From Ooceraea biroi (taxonomy: Eukaryota; Arthropoda; Insecta; Hymenoptera; Formicidae), in contig NC_039518.1 in NCBI RefSeq assembly GCF_003672135.1, forward strand, positions 8,558,136 through 8,622,135: 64,000 nucleotides of DNA, written 5' to 3'. Below the pieces are notes generated by a model that made no database searches, was not told the origin of the DNA, and saw only the letters and a list, made by a program, of their open reading frames with translations. Made by a program: the position numbers and the translations under genes. Shown piece after piece: positions 13,817 to 26,689 of this stretch; position 1 is the first letter of the stretch; every line of letters starts with the position of its first letter.

Positions 13817-14789
13817 ATGGCGTGGCAGAATCTGTCGCGCGACACAACATCTCCACGTTGACGTTCGCTCTTGTACATCGTTCTCCACCTCGTGCACCAG
13901 GTCAATTGTTAGCGACCCAGTTTGGCAGCGCGTCATCCTTTCACCGGTTTCAGCCGGGGAAATATTTCCACCTTCAATTTACCCGCATTTCTCCCGGCAT
14001 TCGAAATGAGACTACGATAAAGCACGGTAAATTCAGCTGCGGCGGCCGCATTGACCGATCGCGACCACTCGATCAGAATATTTGCTCGATGTGTGAAAGA
14101 TAAGAGGATATAATGTTTACGATATGTGGCACATGATGCGTAATTAGGTCATTGCATAATTTCCGCCGTATTTCCTGCACTTCGACATGGATTATTATTA
14201 GATTTATTTTTGAACTGCGCTAGATTGGTTGCATACTACCTAGCAGCACAAGTTCAAACACAATTCTAATAACAATTTATTGCACGTCGAAGATAAGCGC
14301 ACGAAATACAGCTGACAAAGTAAGCATCGGCGAGCTAGAGCGACGATAGTTAAAACCATATAAGAAACATACTTACGCGATTGGCAGTCCTTGAGTGATA
14401 ATTTTTATAGCTAATTTTTGTAAGCTCGATAGCTTTTGATAATGTCTTCATATTGCCGAAATAATAAACAAAAAACTCGAGCTGGCGTGCTCGATCAGTC
14501 AGTCTGCTCGCTGTCAAGTTAATATCATTCGCTGTAAAGGTAAGTCTCGCAATATGTTATTTTAAGTGTTGAGGGTTCATTTAATTTCTCTCTTCCCGAT
14601 TTTTCCTTACAATACGACAGAAATTATGCAACAACCTGATAAACCAATAATTACAATCGAATTGTGTCGTGATGTAACGACATAGAGGATAAATCAACTT
14701 GCTTTTTATGAGAACTTGACGTACCTTCTTGTGGCGGATGTTTCCTCCAACAAATATGAGATGTGGCATACATACATTAAGAATTAGTA

Positions 14790-16075
14790 TTGGGTCGTCC
14801 GGAAAGTTCGTGCCGATTTTTAATAGATGGCGTTGGAACATGTCTGAATATATCAATGTTATTGAAAACATACGATTTATATACATATGCTTAAAGGTGA
14901 CATTTCAACGCATCTTTAGGAAAAAAGTTCTTTCAGATCAATTGATTCGTGTCAGTTTTGTACTCTTTTCAAGATGGAAGAAAACAAAGAACATTTTAGA
15001 CACTTGATGCTTTTCTATTACCGGAAAGGCAAAAATGCCTCACAAGCAACAAATTCGATATGTTCTGTTTACGGAGAAAGCGCTTTAGCTGAAGGAACCG
15101 TACGTAAGTGGTTCGCTAAGTTTAGAGCTGGTGATTTTAACCTTAAAGACCAAGAACGCTCGGGCAGACCCTCTACTACTGATGATGACCAAATCAAGAC
15201 ACTGATCGAGAATAATCCGCGCTACACGACACGCGAATTAGCAGAGATACTGAAAATATCGAAAACCACTGTCCACGATCATGTAGTGAAGCTTGGTTAC
15301 GTAAGTCGCTATGATATATGGGTTCCGCATAATTTGGCCGAAAAAATTTAATGGATCGCATTTCCATCTGCGACTCGCTGTACAAGCGCAACGCAAACGT
15401 ACCATTTTTGAAGCAATTAGTGACGGGTGACGAAAAATGGATCATTTACAACAATGTAGAACGAAAAAGATCCTGGGGTAAGCGAAATGAACCAGCATTA
15501 ACCACTCCGAAAGCCGGCCTTCGTCCAAAAAAAGTCATGCTCTGTGTCTGGTGGGATTGGAAAGGAATCCTATATTATGAGCTCCTACCACACAACCAAA
15601 CGATAAATGCAGATAAGTACTGCTCGCGACTGGACGAATTAAAGACAGCGATTCAGGAAAAACGTCCAGAATTAGCCGATAGGAAGGGCGTCGTGTTCCA
15701 TCAGGACAATGCCAGACCTCATGTTTCTTTGACTACCCGACAAAAATTGTTGGAGTTTGGCTGGGATGTGCCACCTCACCCACCGTATTCACCAGACATT
15801 GCACCTTCAGACTTTCACTTATTTAGGTCTTTGCAAAATTCTCTTAGCGGCAAGAACTTCGACTCTTTGATCGACATAAAAAACCACCTTGAGGAGTTTT
15901 TCGCCGAGAAACCTAAGAAGTTCTGGGAGAATGGAATCTTCCAGTTGCGTGAAAGATGGACGAAGGTTGTGAAACAAAACGGTGCATACATAAGTCAATA
16001 AATATTGATCGACATAAAAAAATGTTGCCTTTGAATTTTCCTTCAAAATCGGCACGAACTTTCCGGACGACCCAA
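14790..16075 (+). mobile_element. Mariner transposon (family B)
   Basis: This 1286-bp mariner has inverted termini of about 31 bp beginning TTGGGTCGTCCGGAAAGTTC, flanked by TA on both sides (14788-14789 and 16076-16077). The termini and the encoded transposase differ clearly from the copies at 1.6 and 27.6 kb, so it represents a second mariner lineage. It lies between the two divergent SDR genes. Confidence 0.97.
14974..16001 (+). pseudogene. Mariner transposase with one-base frameshift (family B)
   Basis: This is a DD34D mariner transposase. Codons 1-125 (14974-15351) run from MEENKEHF through the helix-turn-helix region to WVPHNLAEK. The frame is then lost at a run of A near 15341-15346 that appears one base short, and TAA follows. 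The remaining frame (15351-16001, 216 codons) carries TGDEKW, HQDNARPH and YSPDIAPSDFHLF, with the last two aspartates 35 residues apart. Apart from this single indel the reading frame is open. A sequencing error in the homopolymer cannot be excluded. Confidence 0.93.
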
Positions 16076-18365
16076 TATCTTGATGTAAACCTAATCTGAG
16101 GAAGTCTATAATCATACGAGGGCAAGGTATTAGCCAATGTGCATTTTTCGCGCACTCAAACATTTGCCCAATCAAACAGCTTTCTATAATCTACAACCAT
16201 GCAATATTCGCCGGCAGTTTGCGTGATCGCAGTGTCTAGCTTTACGCAACGATGCTTAGTGACAAAACATTTGGTCACATGCAATGCCCTGCGAAAGGGC
16301 ATATTGTCATTCCCGCAACTTACTATACCATACATAAAAGTTTCGTGTCAAAATTCGATGACAGTAAGATAAAATATTAGTAAAGACAAGAATCTTGTGG
16401 CGTCGTAATAGTAAAATTACACCGACAGACCTAACGGGAAAGAGTGTGTCGAGATAGCGAAACTGGTCGAAAATGAAAAGCAGGAAGGAAGAAGGCACGC
16501 GCTCCGTCGACGAGACGGATTTAAACGGGCGCTCGATTTCGACAGTGACATGATTTTAGGATGACGTGATTTTCAAGAACGGGTCACGAAATCGGTTTTA
16601 CGGCAGGTAGGTAAATAGAGATGCCGTGCAATCGCGTGCACGGTAATCACAGGTCACGCACCGGAGCGGAGTTTCACCGACCAGGATACCCAAGTCCTCT
16701 ACTCGTTTCAGCCGCGCTGTCCGGTCGCAAGAATGGAACGAGCGTGCGAGCCACGCTGCGCGCGGAGGATGGTGGTGCGGAAAGTGTGACTAAAACATAA
16801 AACAGAAAAAAGGAATGAATCTCCAGTTAATGACCCTTAGCGGAGGGGATTAGGGGAAATCGACGGTACACAATACATCCTGTAGGTCCTGCTCGTACTG
16901 TAGGCAATAGCTTCATGACCCGACACTTCCACGGCGCGCGCTTCTTGCAATGCGAGCGCATTTCGCAGGCGCAAGCCGTCTCCTAGTTGCACGCTCAGTA
17001 TTTGTCGTAGCATAGCGTAGTGCACTGTGCGAAGAGGCAGAGTCCATCGTCCTGCATCCTCGTCGGTTACTGTGTTAGACCGCGATTTAATTTGCAATTT
17101 CTGTGAAAACCACCGTCCACCGTCAAAACCGCCACTCAAACCTCAGACACTATCTGAATGAACATTTATCTGACAACAGGTAACTTGTCATTTCTTGGCG
17201 GATTAAATTGGCAGACAATTATGCATCGAGCATACGTAATTTAATCAAGTATACGTAATTTTTAAGCTAAATTAAGGCAAAAATTAAAAAACCTTAAGAA
17301 ACATTTTTAAGTTAGAAACTCGGTTGACGTGATTATCAGTGCGTAGTTCTATATTCTGCACGTAACAAGTAGAGCTTCTAGTTTGTCCATTTAGCTTGAA
17401 AATTAAAATTTGAAATAAATTTCTTCGTATGTGTAAATAACAAATAATTTCTCTAGATATTGCGATCTTTAATGTTGGACAGAGTCTACTATAATAGATT
17501 TATATTATAATGTAAAAAGTACGTATTAAATTTAACTGTATCATGTTTGAAAAATCGAGAAGAATATAATGAAAACTAAGCTACGTAAGAAACTATGTTT
17601 GTGATTCGTAAACGTATGGTAATAATTTAAGATATAAATCTTGACATGTTCCCGATATAATCATGGTTTTTGTTTACATTGTCAGTCGTATTTTGCTCTA
17701 TAAATAACGTGATTTTTAAATGTGAAATAGAGACAACATGCATTGTCGATTCTTCCATTGTAGCAAAAAGTGCGCAAAAGCTTTGAGCATTTTCTTTAAT
17801 TTATTATACACAAATTATCGGGAAAAGTATTCCAGTAACTCTCTATTCAGGTAACATCCGTTTCCTGTTTTGCTCTCATTCAAAACTCATCATGTATAAC
17901 GAGCAACTAAAAAACATATGAATAATGGTACAATAATTTTCGCAATATTAACCGATTCGCGGATTAGAAGCTAACGTTGCTCTCGCGGATGGTTAAAAAA
18001 TTGGGATGAAAGGTGCGACTTTCATCTTGCTAGTTGGCTTGCTTTCACCAGCTAGCAGTCGGCGCTGATTTTATCTGACAAGGGGCAGAAGCGTCCCTCT
18101 ACGATTCTAATGAGTTTCAAATATATTACAGTCCAACAATAAGTTAAACTTTTGTTACGTGCCATGATTTGACTTATGTGTGACACCGTCTGAATAACTT
18201 TCCATAAGAAACGTTATGTAAATCATCCACAATACAATGAGACGCGAGGAAACCTAAAGAAATCTGTACAATCGCGTATTTGCATCCACATACCGAATAA
18301 TGCAAAGCACTAACACCGCAAAGCACCGGTCTGCGATACAAAGCAGAGAACATCCAGATTGCAGG
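16076..18365. other. Intergenic region upstream of the plus-strand SDR
   Basis: A moderately GC-rich patch with several CpGs lies at about 16.5-17.1 kb and may be a promoter or untranslated exon. The remainder is AT-rich. No coding exon was recognised. A 100-codon minus-strand open frame at 16837-17139 has no known domain. Confidence 0.5.
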
Positions 18366-20325
18366 ATGACGAGCTTCAGGGAAGGCGCGCAAACGATCTA
18401 CGGGTTGCTGCTGTTCGTCGGCATGGCGATCGTTTATTTCACCGAAACGGTGCTGCTGACTTTAACGCCTCGTCGATACCGAGCCAAATCGATCAAGGGT
18501 GAGATCGCCCTCGTCACCGGTGGGGCAAGCGGGATCGGCAGGCTGATTGCGATCAAACTCGCCAAACTCGGTGCGCACGTGATTATCTGGGACATCAACA
18601 AAAGTGGTGAGCGATGAGACTTTTTAACTTCATTAGCGAATAAATGCAGAGTACAAAACTTACGCGTGCACACAAGTTGCCTTGGATGTTGGAGGATCAA
18701 AGAGAAAGAGGAAGGTTGTCAATACTTTCCACATGCGGAACGTATAACAGCTCGCGTCAAACGAAACTTCGCATGTTCGTGCATAAACACATGTGTTCAT
18801 TTTTCCTTACAATTGCATGATTCTCCTGACGTGGTTTCTCCCAATCGTACGTGTGAGTCTAACAACTTTCCCGCGGGTGTTGCACAAACGTGCGCGAGCG
18901 TGCGGGTAATATATGCGCGTACCTACGTGCCCGATAATCGCGTTTGATTTAACTCTGTCGTAAATCTGAAGACGCGAATCGAATGCGTGACTATCCTGAT
19001 GTCGAGTAATGGCACACGCAGGTCTCGCCGAGATCGCGGAGGAAATCAAGAGAGCCGGTGGCAAGTGCTGCTCGTATTACTGCGATATCACTAACAAGGA
19101 GGAAGTTTATCGCACCGCGAAAGCGGTGCAGATCGAGGTCGGAAACGTAAGTGAAAAGTTATCTCGCGTAACTTTTCGTGTCAACTAAAAGTGTTCCGAT
19201 GATTTTAAGAAAACAAATGAGCAAGTCTTTTTGCGAAAAAGCATTTAATGGATCAATAATTGTCTCGCAGGTCAGCCTACTCGTGAATAACGCTGGATAT
19301 GTGTACGGAAAGACTTTCATGGAGCTGCCCGATCACGAGATCGAACGGACGTTTAAAGTGAACGTTTTGTCGCACTACTGGGTGAGTGTTAAATATTACA
19401 AATCGCTAAAAAAATATTCAGAAAAGATGTTTCATCTAAAAAAACTATCAAACTCAATTTTTTAATTAAAATGAGCTTTTTGTTACACGTTTTGTGTACT
19501 GTTGCCTATCACAGATTACGAAATCATTCTTGAAAGACATGATGAAGAACAATAACGGCCACATCGTCACGATAGCGAGCGTCGCCGGGCTCATGGGGAT
19601 TTACAATTGCACCGATTATTCCGCAACAAAGTCCGCCGCTATCGGATGCCATGAAAGCCTCTTCACCGAGCTTAAGGTATGTAAAATATCGATAAAATGA
19701 TAAATAGTCGTTAAAGTTTCAGTCTTGGTTTTCTTCATTTATTATTAATTGCATCAAATATGTAATGTGTTTTTTAAGATACATGGGTACGATGGAATTC
19801 ATATGACTCTGGTTTGCCCATATCTTATAAACACTGGAATGTTCCATGGAGTGAAACCCAGGTTCGTGGCTAAATGCAGGCTTACACTATACGATTTTAA
19901 TAATTCATTATCATACAAATTATAATTTATCATAATTTCAAGTAAATCAGACCGCAAATAATTCAATACAGATTTATGCCGATGCTTGAACCAGAATATG
20001 TCGCCGAGGAAGTGGTCGCTGGTTTATTAACGAACGAAATGTTGATAATATTACCTAAAATCCTAAGATTCTTGCTGCCGTTCAAATGGTAAGTTTGGTA
20101 ATCAACAAATGTGCTGTAAAATGTGTACTTTAATATTCTGGTACGTCGATACACATAAATTTCTCATGTATCAGTTTACTACCAGCAAAAATGTGCTGGG
20201 CGTTGATGTATCACATCCTAAAAGGACCGCAGACCATGATGACGCTCAAATGTCGCAACTCGATGGAAACTACGAACGATATAAGTGAAACTAACGAAGC
20301 GATAGATGCGTTGAAACTCCACTAG
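18366..20325 (+). CDS. Short-chain dehydrogenase/reductase, SDR16C/retinol dehydrogenase type, complete
   Basis: Seven exons are supported by splice sites and phase: 18366-18606, 19022-19146, 19271-19381, 19515-19676, 19779-19861, 19972-20088 and 20175-20325. They give 329 residues. A hydrophobic anchor at about residues 11-33 precedes the cofactor motif TGGASGIGR (51-59). Then come NNAG (128-131), the catalytic serine region IASVAG (Ser about 181) and YSATK (Tyr194, Lys198). The Tyr-Lys pair, the Ser and the glycine motif are all present, so the enzyme should be active on retinoid, steroid or fatty-alcohol substrates at the ER membrane. The exact substrate cannot be read from sequence. The first three introns match those of the left SDR in position and phase, so the two genes are paralogues. 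Confidence 0.95.
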
Positions 20326-20456
20326 ACCGAGACTAGAAAATTGCGTGAAAATCGTGTGATATATTTCTTAAGATAAGCCTACGAGCATAGGTACAATGTA
20401 CAACAATAGACTTAAAAAATGTTGGAACATATATTTCGCTGCTCTTTTATGTACAC

Positions 20457-20482
20457 GCTCTCTCTCTCTCCCTCTCTCTCTA
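20457..20482. repeat. (CT)n microsatellite
   Basis: A short CT-rich run lies between the convergent SDR and CHID1-like genes. Confidence 0.8.
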
Positions 20483-20538
20483 CATATACAAGTCTTAAGA
20501 AATCCTGACTATGTAAAAGTGCAAAGTTATTTGACCAT

Positions 20539-22244
20539 TTACAACAAGTCATAGAAATAGTTCAATCCCTGGCCGAGTTCCCAGATCGAGATCCCCGTAC
20601 CCAGTTCGCTGGCAAGATCCAGTCGGTGCTTGATGGAATATAAAGTAGGATAGAAGACATAGCCGTTACCTCCAGGTAATCTGAAATGGATACATCAATC
20701 TCGTACACACAAAACATTACAGGCCTCTCGCAACAATTATAAATGTGATGATGACGGAAGCGATACTCGACAAAGAGATCATCTTACTTTGATTCGAAGA
20801 AATGTTCCTTGCTGTTGTCGTCCCACCGAATCTTCCCCTTGAACGACTTCAGTATGTCCAAATACTCGGAGGCGAGAATCGCCCTACCGCCTTCCGGCGT
20901 GTAATTGTAACCGTAAAAATTGATACCCAGCAGGATCTGAGCTCGTCTGGGATCGTCCTTCTCCGGGGCTAACGTCTCCACACACTGCCTGGCCCAATCG
21001 AGAGGACTGTTCGCGCCCGGTTTCTGGATATTCGAGTAATCGTAAGTCATGAGCGAGAAGGCTCTCACGTACGGCGCCAAATCGTTGAACTGCTGCCGCG
21101 TGAACAACTCCACCTGTGCGCTGAAAGGATCGGGAGAGAGACAAAAATAAAACAGTGAAGTGAAATTCGCGCGGGATGTACGCATCTCATCAAAAGTACC
21201 CTCTAGACGGTGGTATCGCTAGTATAACATCTAAATTGTGTTTGCCGAGTCTCTGCGCGATGGTTTTCACGATGGAGGTGACGGTAGGTAGATTCGCACC
21301 ATCGTAAACAAACTGATTCCATATTTCCAAGACGTACCCATCGAAATGGAAAGTCTGCAAGTACAAAACTCCTGCAACGCTGCACTTTGATAGTTCTAGA
21401 ATATACACAATATTTAAATTACACAGTGATTTAAATTATACCTCGGCGGTATTCAAGAGAGATATTACTAAGTGATTCTGGCTCTCTGTATGGCTCACTA
21501 GCCTCATAATGTCCTCGAGCGCCCAGTGCTCGAACAATATCCTGGGCATAACTAAACATGAAGACAATATCAATATCAGAAATGCAGTAATACTAAATAA
21601 TAGATCAATCCTATTCTTAACTCACGTTTCACTCTGTGATTGGCGTTGTTGTTGCTTCTCATCTCCTTTATCCACTTACTCTGAACGGAGTGAGTGGACA
21701 ATTGGTAGGTCGACGTGTTGCCAAAGGAGAGAGTGAGCCATACCGGCGATACTATCGTAAACTTACCGTGAAACGTTTTCGAAACTTCGTAGCCATTTCC
21801 GTTCCACTATGAGAGAGAGCAGATTATGTACTCTAAATAATTCAACCAGTGATGCTCTACTTAGCTAAACAGCCAAGTCGCAGTAGCCGCAGGAACCACT
21901 TACAGGTGTACAATATCCCAGAACGTCCCCCTTGAATCTCCTGTGCTCCGTATCTTGATAGTGCTGACCAGACTCGCGAAGAATGTCCTGCTGCTTAGGA
22001 TTCTCCACCACTAAGTTCCTATGGAAAACATCTTGGTCCACGGGACCCTTGAGCAACTTGAGAAACGTTGTTTTCAGAGGTGAGAGAGACACCGAGTGCT
22101 TGAATACACAAATGACACTTACTCGATACTTACCTTATCGTTGGCTTTTCCTTTCTCTTTCTTATTCTTCCCTGCTGGTGGTGACAGAGTACCGTGGCAC
22201 GATTCAGCGAGAAACAGCAGCGCAATCAGAGTAATCGCGTTCAT
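20539..22244 (-). CDS. CHID1: Chitinase domain-containing protein 1-like (GH18)
   Basis: Seven exons join in phase: 22134-22244, 21904-22098, 21626-21806, 21442-21551, 21200-21354, 20788-21120 and 20539-20680. They give 408 residues. The start MNAITLIALLFLAESCHG was chosen because it begins a signal peptide. Family-typical blocks follow: GYCTPWNGNGYEV, SPVWL, FHFDGYVLEIWNQF (about 201-214), AFSLMTYDYS, GINFYGYNY and the C-terminal ISIWELGQGLNYFYDLL. The GH18 catalytic pattern DGxDxDxE is not preserved (DGYVLEIW), as in other CHID1 proteins, so a carbohydrate-binding or lysosomal/secretory role is more likely than strong chitinase activity. The gene converges with the SDR gene, with 213 bp between stop codons. 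Confidence 0.93.
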
Positions 22245-23687
22245 AGTAGCGTTCAGTCGCACGATTGTTAGACACGGAAAATCATGCTTTTGAAGTATAC
22301 GATATGTCTGTGTTTTCTCCTCCTTTCGAACAACACCAGCTGGTACCGGCGAACACCCAACCGCGACCAATTACAGAATCCGACTCGCCATCTCAGGAAA
22401 ACAGCGGTAAACTTTAAGGCGATCTGCAGTCGCCTGTTTTATCGACGAAATGTTCATTCCCTTTGAAACCTTGAATAACTTTTGCTTACTGGATGCACAG
22501 TAAATAAAAATGCTATTTTTTTCTTTAACGCGTAATCTATTATTATTAATTAAATTGTATTAAATTGCACTGTCCTTTCTCTCAACATTAACATTAACGA
22601 AATTGTCTCAAGTTATTGATTAAAAGATGAAAGAATATTGCGCATAATCTCCGCGTAAAAGTTGCGATACATAAGAATAATCGACGCCGCGAATTAATCG
22701 CAACGGTGATTCCTAGAACGTAGAACTAGAAGTCGGAATATCTCAACAAAAATCAGTACGCGCACATACCTGGAAATGATTTCAAAAGCTGCGTTTTCTT
22801 CCGTGCATTTGGTCGGAAAACAGGGTGAGACGCGGGGTGAGCCCTTCCGATCGATTCACGGCACGCAGGAGGCGACCTTGGTTAACTAGCACGCGACCTT
22901 GGCGTGCACCGACGCTCACACGAATTTCCTCGTAGCGAACATTCCACAAAACACTTGCAACCATTCTCAACGCGTGAGATTCGCTTTTTGACTCGAATAA
23001 TTGCAATAATTGAGGAAACATGGAGCTCCATACCGAACACATCGATCCGCCGCGACGAGTTTCTTCCGTTTCTTCGTGACTAACCGCTAGATTTGAATAT
23101 CTCAAGCGCGATATTGCGATTCTCGAAGTGCACATATCGAGATATTCGAGATTGCATGGAAGCGTTAAATAGTAATGGCGGCAATTATGCACCGTGGGAA
23201 AATTCAAAATGCAATAGCGAATATCTACGAAATCATCGAGATTGTTAGCATGTAATTATAATATTTTATTCAGGCTTATGAAAAGCTTTTCTGAACTTCT
23301 GCAAGGCATTGGCTTAATTTGGTGAATATTTTGCGAAGATTTGACGCGATAAGCCGGAAGTAGCTAACTTCACGCGAGTGTCAAAAGCGTTCATGTCTAC
23401 GAATCTCACTATTTTTCGTGATACATGATCAATTCGAAAGATGAATAACCAACTTCTTACTGAAGCGAATTTTTAATTTTTGATGCCTTATTGATAATTT
23501 TCGGTACGTTTTTAAGAAAACATTTAAATTGTTAGAAAACATTGGAACTTTTGAGATGTAAATGCATGCATCACATTGTAAAAGATCTTATAAAAAAATC
23601 TGACTTTATTTACAATACAATATTGTATCCATGAAATTTTCTCTGGTTTCCGCACACATCCCGCCTTTTCAATCAGCAATATCTCGC
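22245..23687. other. Intergenic region between CHID1-like and SUMF1-like genes
   Basis: This interval holds the upstream region of the CHID1-like gene and the 3' side of the SUMF1-like gene. No further coding exon was recognised. The open frame at 22782-23207 (-) has no family signature. Confidence 0.6.
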
Positions 23688-25063
23688 CTAAGCTGCTCTG
23701 GCGCATCTAAAACCTAAATTTCCAGCCGACGTGTCAGGCGTGTTCTGACTGCGCGCAGCACACCTGTATCTGTGGCAATAACTCTCGTGACAAAGGTAAG
23801 AGCCACCTTTCTTCACTCTGTCAGTACCACTAGGTGGGCCAGTCTAAAAAACAAATGTATTTGTTAATCATATATTGTACCACAACATGATACGATGACC
23901 TGTTTTATTGTAACAAACTTGATGTAGCTCCTCCTTTCAATTCAACACTTACAGGATTTGTCTGGCGATCTGGCGAATGCCTCGTTAACCACCAGTCAGC
24001 CGTCCATTCCCAAACGTTTCCAACGATGTTGTGCAGATCGTACCTGTTCTGTGGGAACATCGTGACTGGCGCTGTACCTCCGTATCCATCTTCTTTGGTA
24101 TTCCTTGTCGGAAAATCACCTTGCCAGATATTGGCCCTGCAATGACAATGCAGTGACAGTGAGTTCTTACCATACATCCCTAAAATATTACAGCACAGTA
24201 TATTATATATACAATTAAAGTGAAACGTGCAGAAGCTCATGTGATGCCAACTTACTTATGCTGGCCGTTCGGTGTCATTTTATTCCCCCAAGGGTAGAGT
24301 CTGTCCGACAGTCCACCACGGCACGCGACTTCCCACTCTGCTTCAGTCGGCAAGCGTTTGCCCATCCAGTTGCAGTAAGCGACCGCATCGTTCCAGGAGA
24401 CGTGAACCACAGGGTGATCCATTCTGGCTAAACACCGTCCAATTAATGTCACGACTTGAGGGCGACGAGTGTGAATCGGTACGGGTATCTCATGCTCAGT
24501 TTCCCTTTTGTTTCCTTCCTACACTTACAAGTGATGCTCGAATCGGAGCCTTCCGGGTGTCGCCACGAGGCTCCTTTCACGGGCAGCCACCAAGGTGCCT
24601 GCGCAACCGCCTGCTTAATCTTGTCCTTCACATTTTGCGTCAAGAGACCTTCGAAGGCGAACGAGTCTCCGAAATTTTCTGCTTCCGTCGTGTAACCGGT
24701 CGCACTCGCGAAAGCTCCAAAGTCTTCATTGCTCACTTCGAATCTGTCTATATAAAAACTGTCTAACGTTACTTCACGCTTTGGTCCCTCTCCATCAGCT
24801 ACGAAAACCGGACTGTTCGTCCCCATGGAATACGTGCCGGCATCGATCCTGATCATCCTTCCCATTTCCTTCTCGCTGATGGTAGCTGCAGGCTTAATTT
24901 CATCTACAGTACACTGTCCTTCCTGCTGTGGACCAAAGATGGGCTGACGGTTTAGTCCGGCGCTACCGCAGTGACAGTTGTCGCCGTCCTTCGCTGCGTT
25001 TACACACAGGTAATAGTATCCGATCAGCACTTGCACTTTGTAGAGATAATTCAAGAGAATCAT
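23688..25063 (-). CDS. SUMF1: Formylglycine-generating enzyme (sulfatase-modifying factor 1)
   Basis: Four exons join in phase: 24529-25063, 24256-24427, 23953-24136 and 23688-23843. They give 348 residues, close to the vertebrate length. FGE converts the active-site cysteine of nascent sulfatases to formylglycine in the ER. The N-terminus (MILLNYLYKVQVLIGYYYLC) is a signal or anchor segment. Clear family motifs are MIRIDAGTYSMGT, HVSWNDAVAYCNW, KRLPTEAEWE, ANIWQGDFP, GNVWEWTADWW and, in the last exon, KKGGSYLCHESYCHRYRC. The two cysteines of CHESYC (about 315 and 320) correspond to the redox-active, copper-binding pair of the human enzyme, so the protein should be catalytic. It is transcribed divergently from the SLC35B1-like gene. 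Confidence 0.96.
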
Positions 25064-25548
25064 GTTTGTGAATCTGGAGCGCGTCAGTCACTTGACAGGC
25101 GAGGGTTGTCAGGAGTCCAGTGGCATCATAAAAACAACTAATTGGTTCTCTGACCGAGATTGGTCAGCTGAGAGCTCCAGACTCGTTCCATCTCTCTCTT
25201 TTTCCTTAAATGGCTGTGCCTTTTAAAAACGGCTTCACTTGCGACATTGCGATCTGTCATAAGACACAACTGAGACTGATGCGCAAGGTAAAAAGTTAGA
25301 AAACTCGTTCAATCTTAATCGAGCACGTCTCCAACGTCCATGCTGTACTACGTCTGCATTTATCGGCGATCTCGCTGTCAGTTGTGTATCCGACTTTACA
25401 TTGCAGGAAGGGGAAACGTAAACCGTCTAACCTGTCACCGGTCGCCACGTACGAGCTGCGTCGCGTGCTCGCACCGAACGAAGCGACGAGCACACGTCGA
25501 CGACAAACCGGCCCGTCGCGTCTCGCATGCCCTTACGCCCGTCAAGAA
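25064..25548. promoter_or_regulatory. Shared divergent promoter region of SUMF1 and SLC35B1 genes
   Basis: Only 485 bp separate the two divergent start codons. The right half (about 25.3-25.55 kb) is CpG-rich and likely holds 5' untranslated sequence of the SLC35B1-like gene. A bidirectional promoter is inferred from the spacing. No TATA box or specific factor site was assigned. Confidence 0.6.
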
Positions 25549-26689
25549 ATGGCCACCGCTAACAAGCACTCGAAGCTGCTGATATGCGCGATCGGCATAT
25601 TCGTATGCTACTTCTACTTCGGCATGCTGCAGGAGAAGATCACGCGCGGCCAGTACGGCGACGGGGAGAATCGTGAGAAGTTCACGTACATGTTCGCGCT
25701 GGTGTTCGTCCAGTGCCTGGTGAACTACGTGTTCGCCAAGACGATCCTGCTGACGGTGATGAAGCAGGGCGAGGACACCACGTCGACGCTGTACTACGCG
25801 CTGTCATCCCTCACGTACCTCCTCGCGATGGTGTGCAGCAACATGGCTCTACAATTCGTTAGCTATCCCACGCAGGTGATCGGCAAAGCCGGCAAGCCCA
25901 TCCCTGTGATGATACTCGGTGTCCTGCTGGGGAAGAAGGTATACGATCCGTTTAACAGGTCTCGCTCTTTCTTCTTTTTCAATTCCTACTGTAGCTTTCG
26001 ATGATTCCAGCTCTTAGTTCTTCATTCTTAATTTATACAAATAATTTTCACTTTATAGTTCCAGCTTTTATGACGGATTTTCTATTTATCATTAATTCTC
26101 CCCTTTTTTGCAGGTATACCCAATTAGGAAGTACGTTTTCATCTTCCTGATTGTCATCGGCGTTGCACTGTTCATGTACAAGGACGGCGGCGTTACCAAG
26201 AAGCAGTCCGACTCGCAGTTGTCGGTCGGGGAGTTGTTGTTACTACTGTCGTTGACGATGGACGGGCTGACGAGTGCGGTGCAGGAGCGGATGAGAGCGG
26301 AGCACAACTCGAAGTCAGGTCACATGATGCTCAACATGAACGTGTGGTCTGCCGTTTTAAGCGGCATAGTGATACTCGTTTCCGGAGAGCTCGTCGAGTT
26401 CATTCGCTTCCTGCAACGCTACCCCACTACCGTGTGGCATATAACGACGTTTTCCGTAGCCGGGGCATGTGGGCAGTACTTTATATTTCTGACTGTAGCC
26501 GAGTTCGGTCCGCTGCCCTGCTCGATCATCACCACCACTAGAAAGTTCTTCACTGTCCTAGGTTCTATATTGATCTTCGGTAACAGTCTCTCTTCCAGGC
26601 AGTGGTTGAGTACGTTTATAGTATTCTCAGGTCTGTTCCTAGACGCCATGTATGGCAAGGATAAGAGCAAGAAGGATATCGTCAAATAG
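25549..26689 (+). CDS. SLC35B1: SLC35B1-like ER nucleotide transporter
   Basis: Two exons (25549-25938 and 26114-26689) join in phase 0 and give 321 residues, the usual length for this family. SLC35B1 is a multispanning ER carrier described as an ATP/ADP exchanger (AXER) and earlier as a nucleotide-sugar transporter; the Drosophila homologue is meigo. Diagnostic blocks are VCYFYFGMLQEKITRGQYG near the N-terminus, SNMALQFVSYPTQVIGK, KPIPVMILGVLLGKK and GVALFMYK, followed by the second half ending LFLDAMYGKDKSKK. About ten hydrophobic segments are seen. The methionine at 25549 was chosen although an in-frame upstream ATG exists at 25384, because homology begins there. The C-terminal lysines could serve ER retrieval, but the canonical KKxx spacing is absent. 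Confidence 0.96.

Larger units (their letters stand above)
7872..14789. other. Gene-poor interval between the divergent SDR genes, left part
   Basis: No spliced gene was recognised. The first few hundred bases should contain the promoter and 5' UTR of the left SDR gene. Content seen includes an 83-bp direct duplication (11930-12012 and 12565-12647), short TA repeats near 12.4 kb, a CA/TA microsatellite near 13.8 kb and scattered open frames of 60-170 codons without recognisable domains. The longest, on the minus strand at 9424-9945, has no family signature. Confidence 0.6.
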
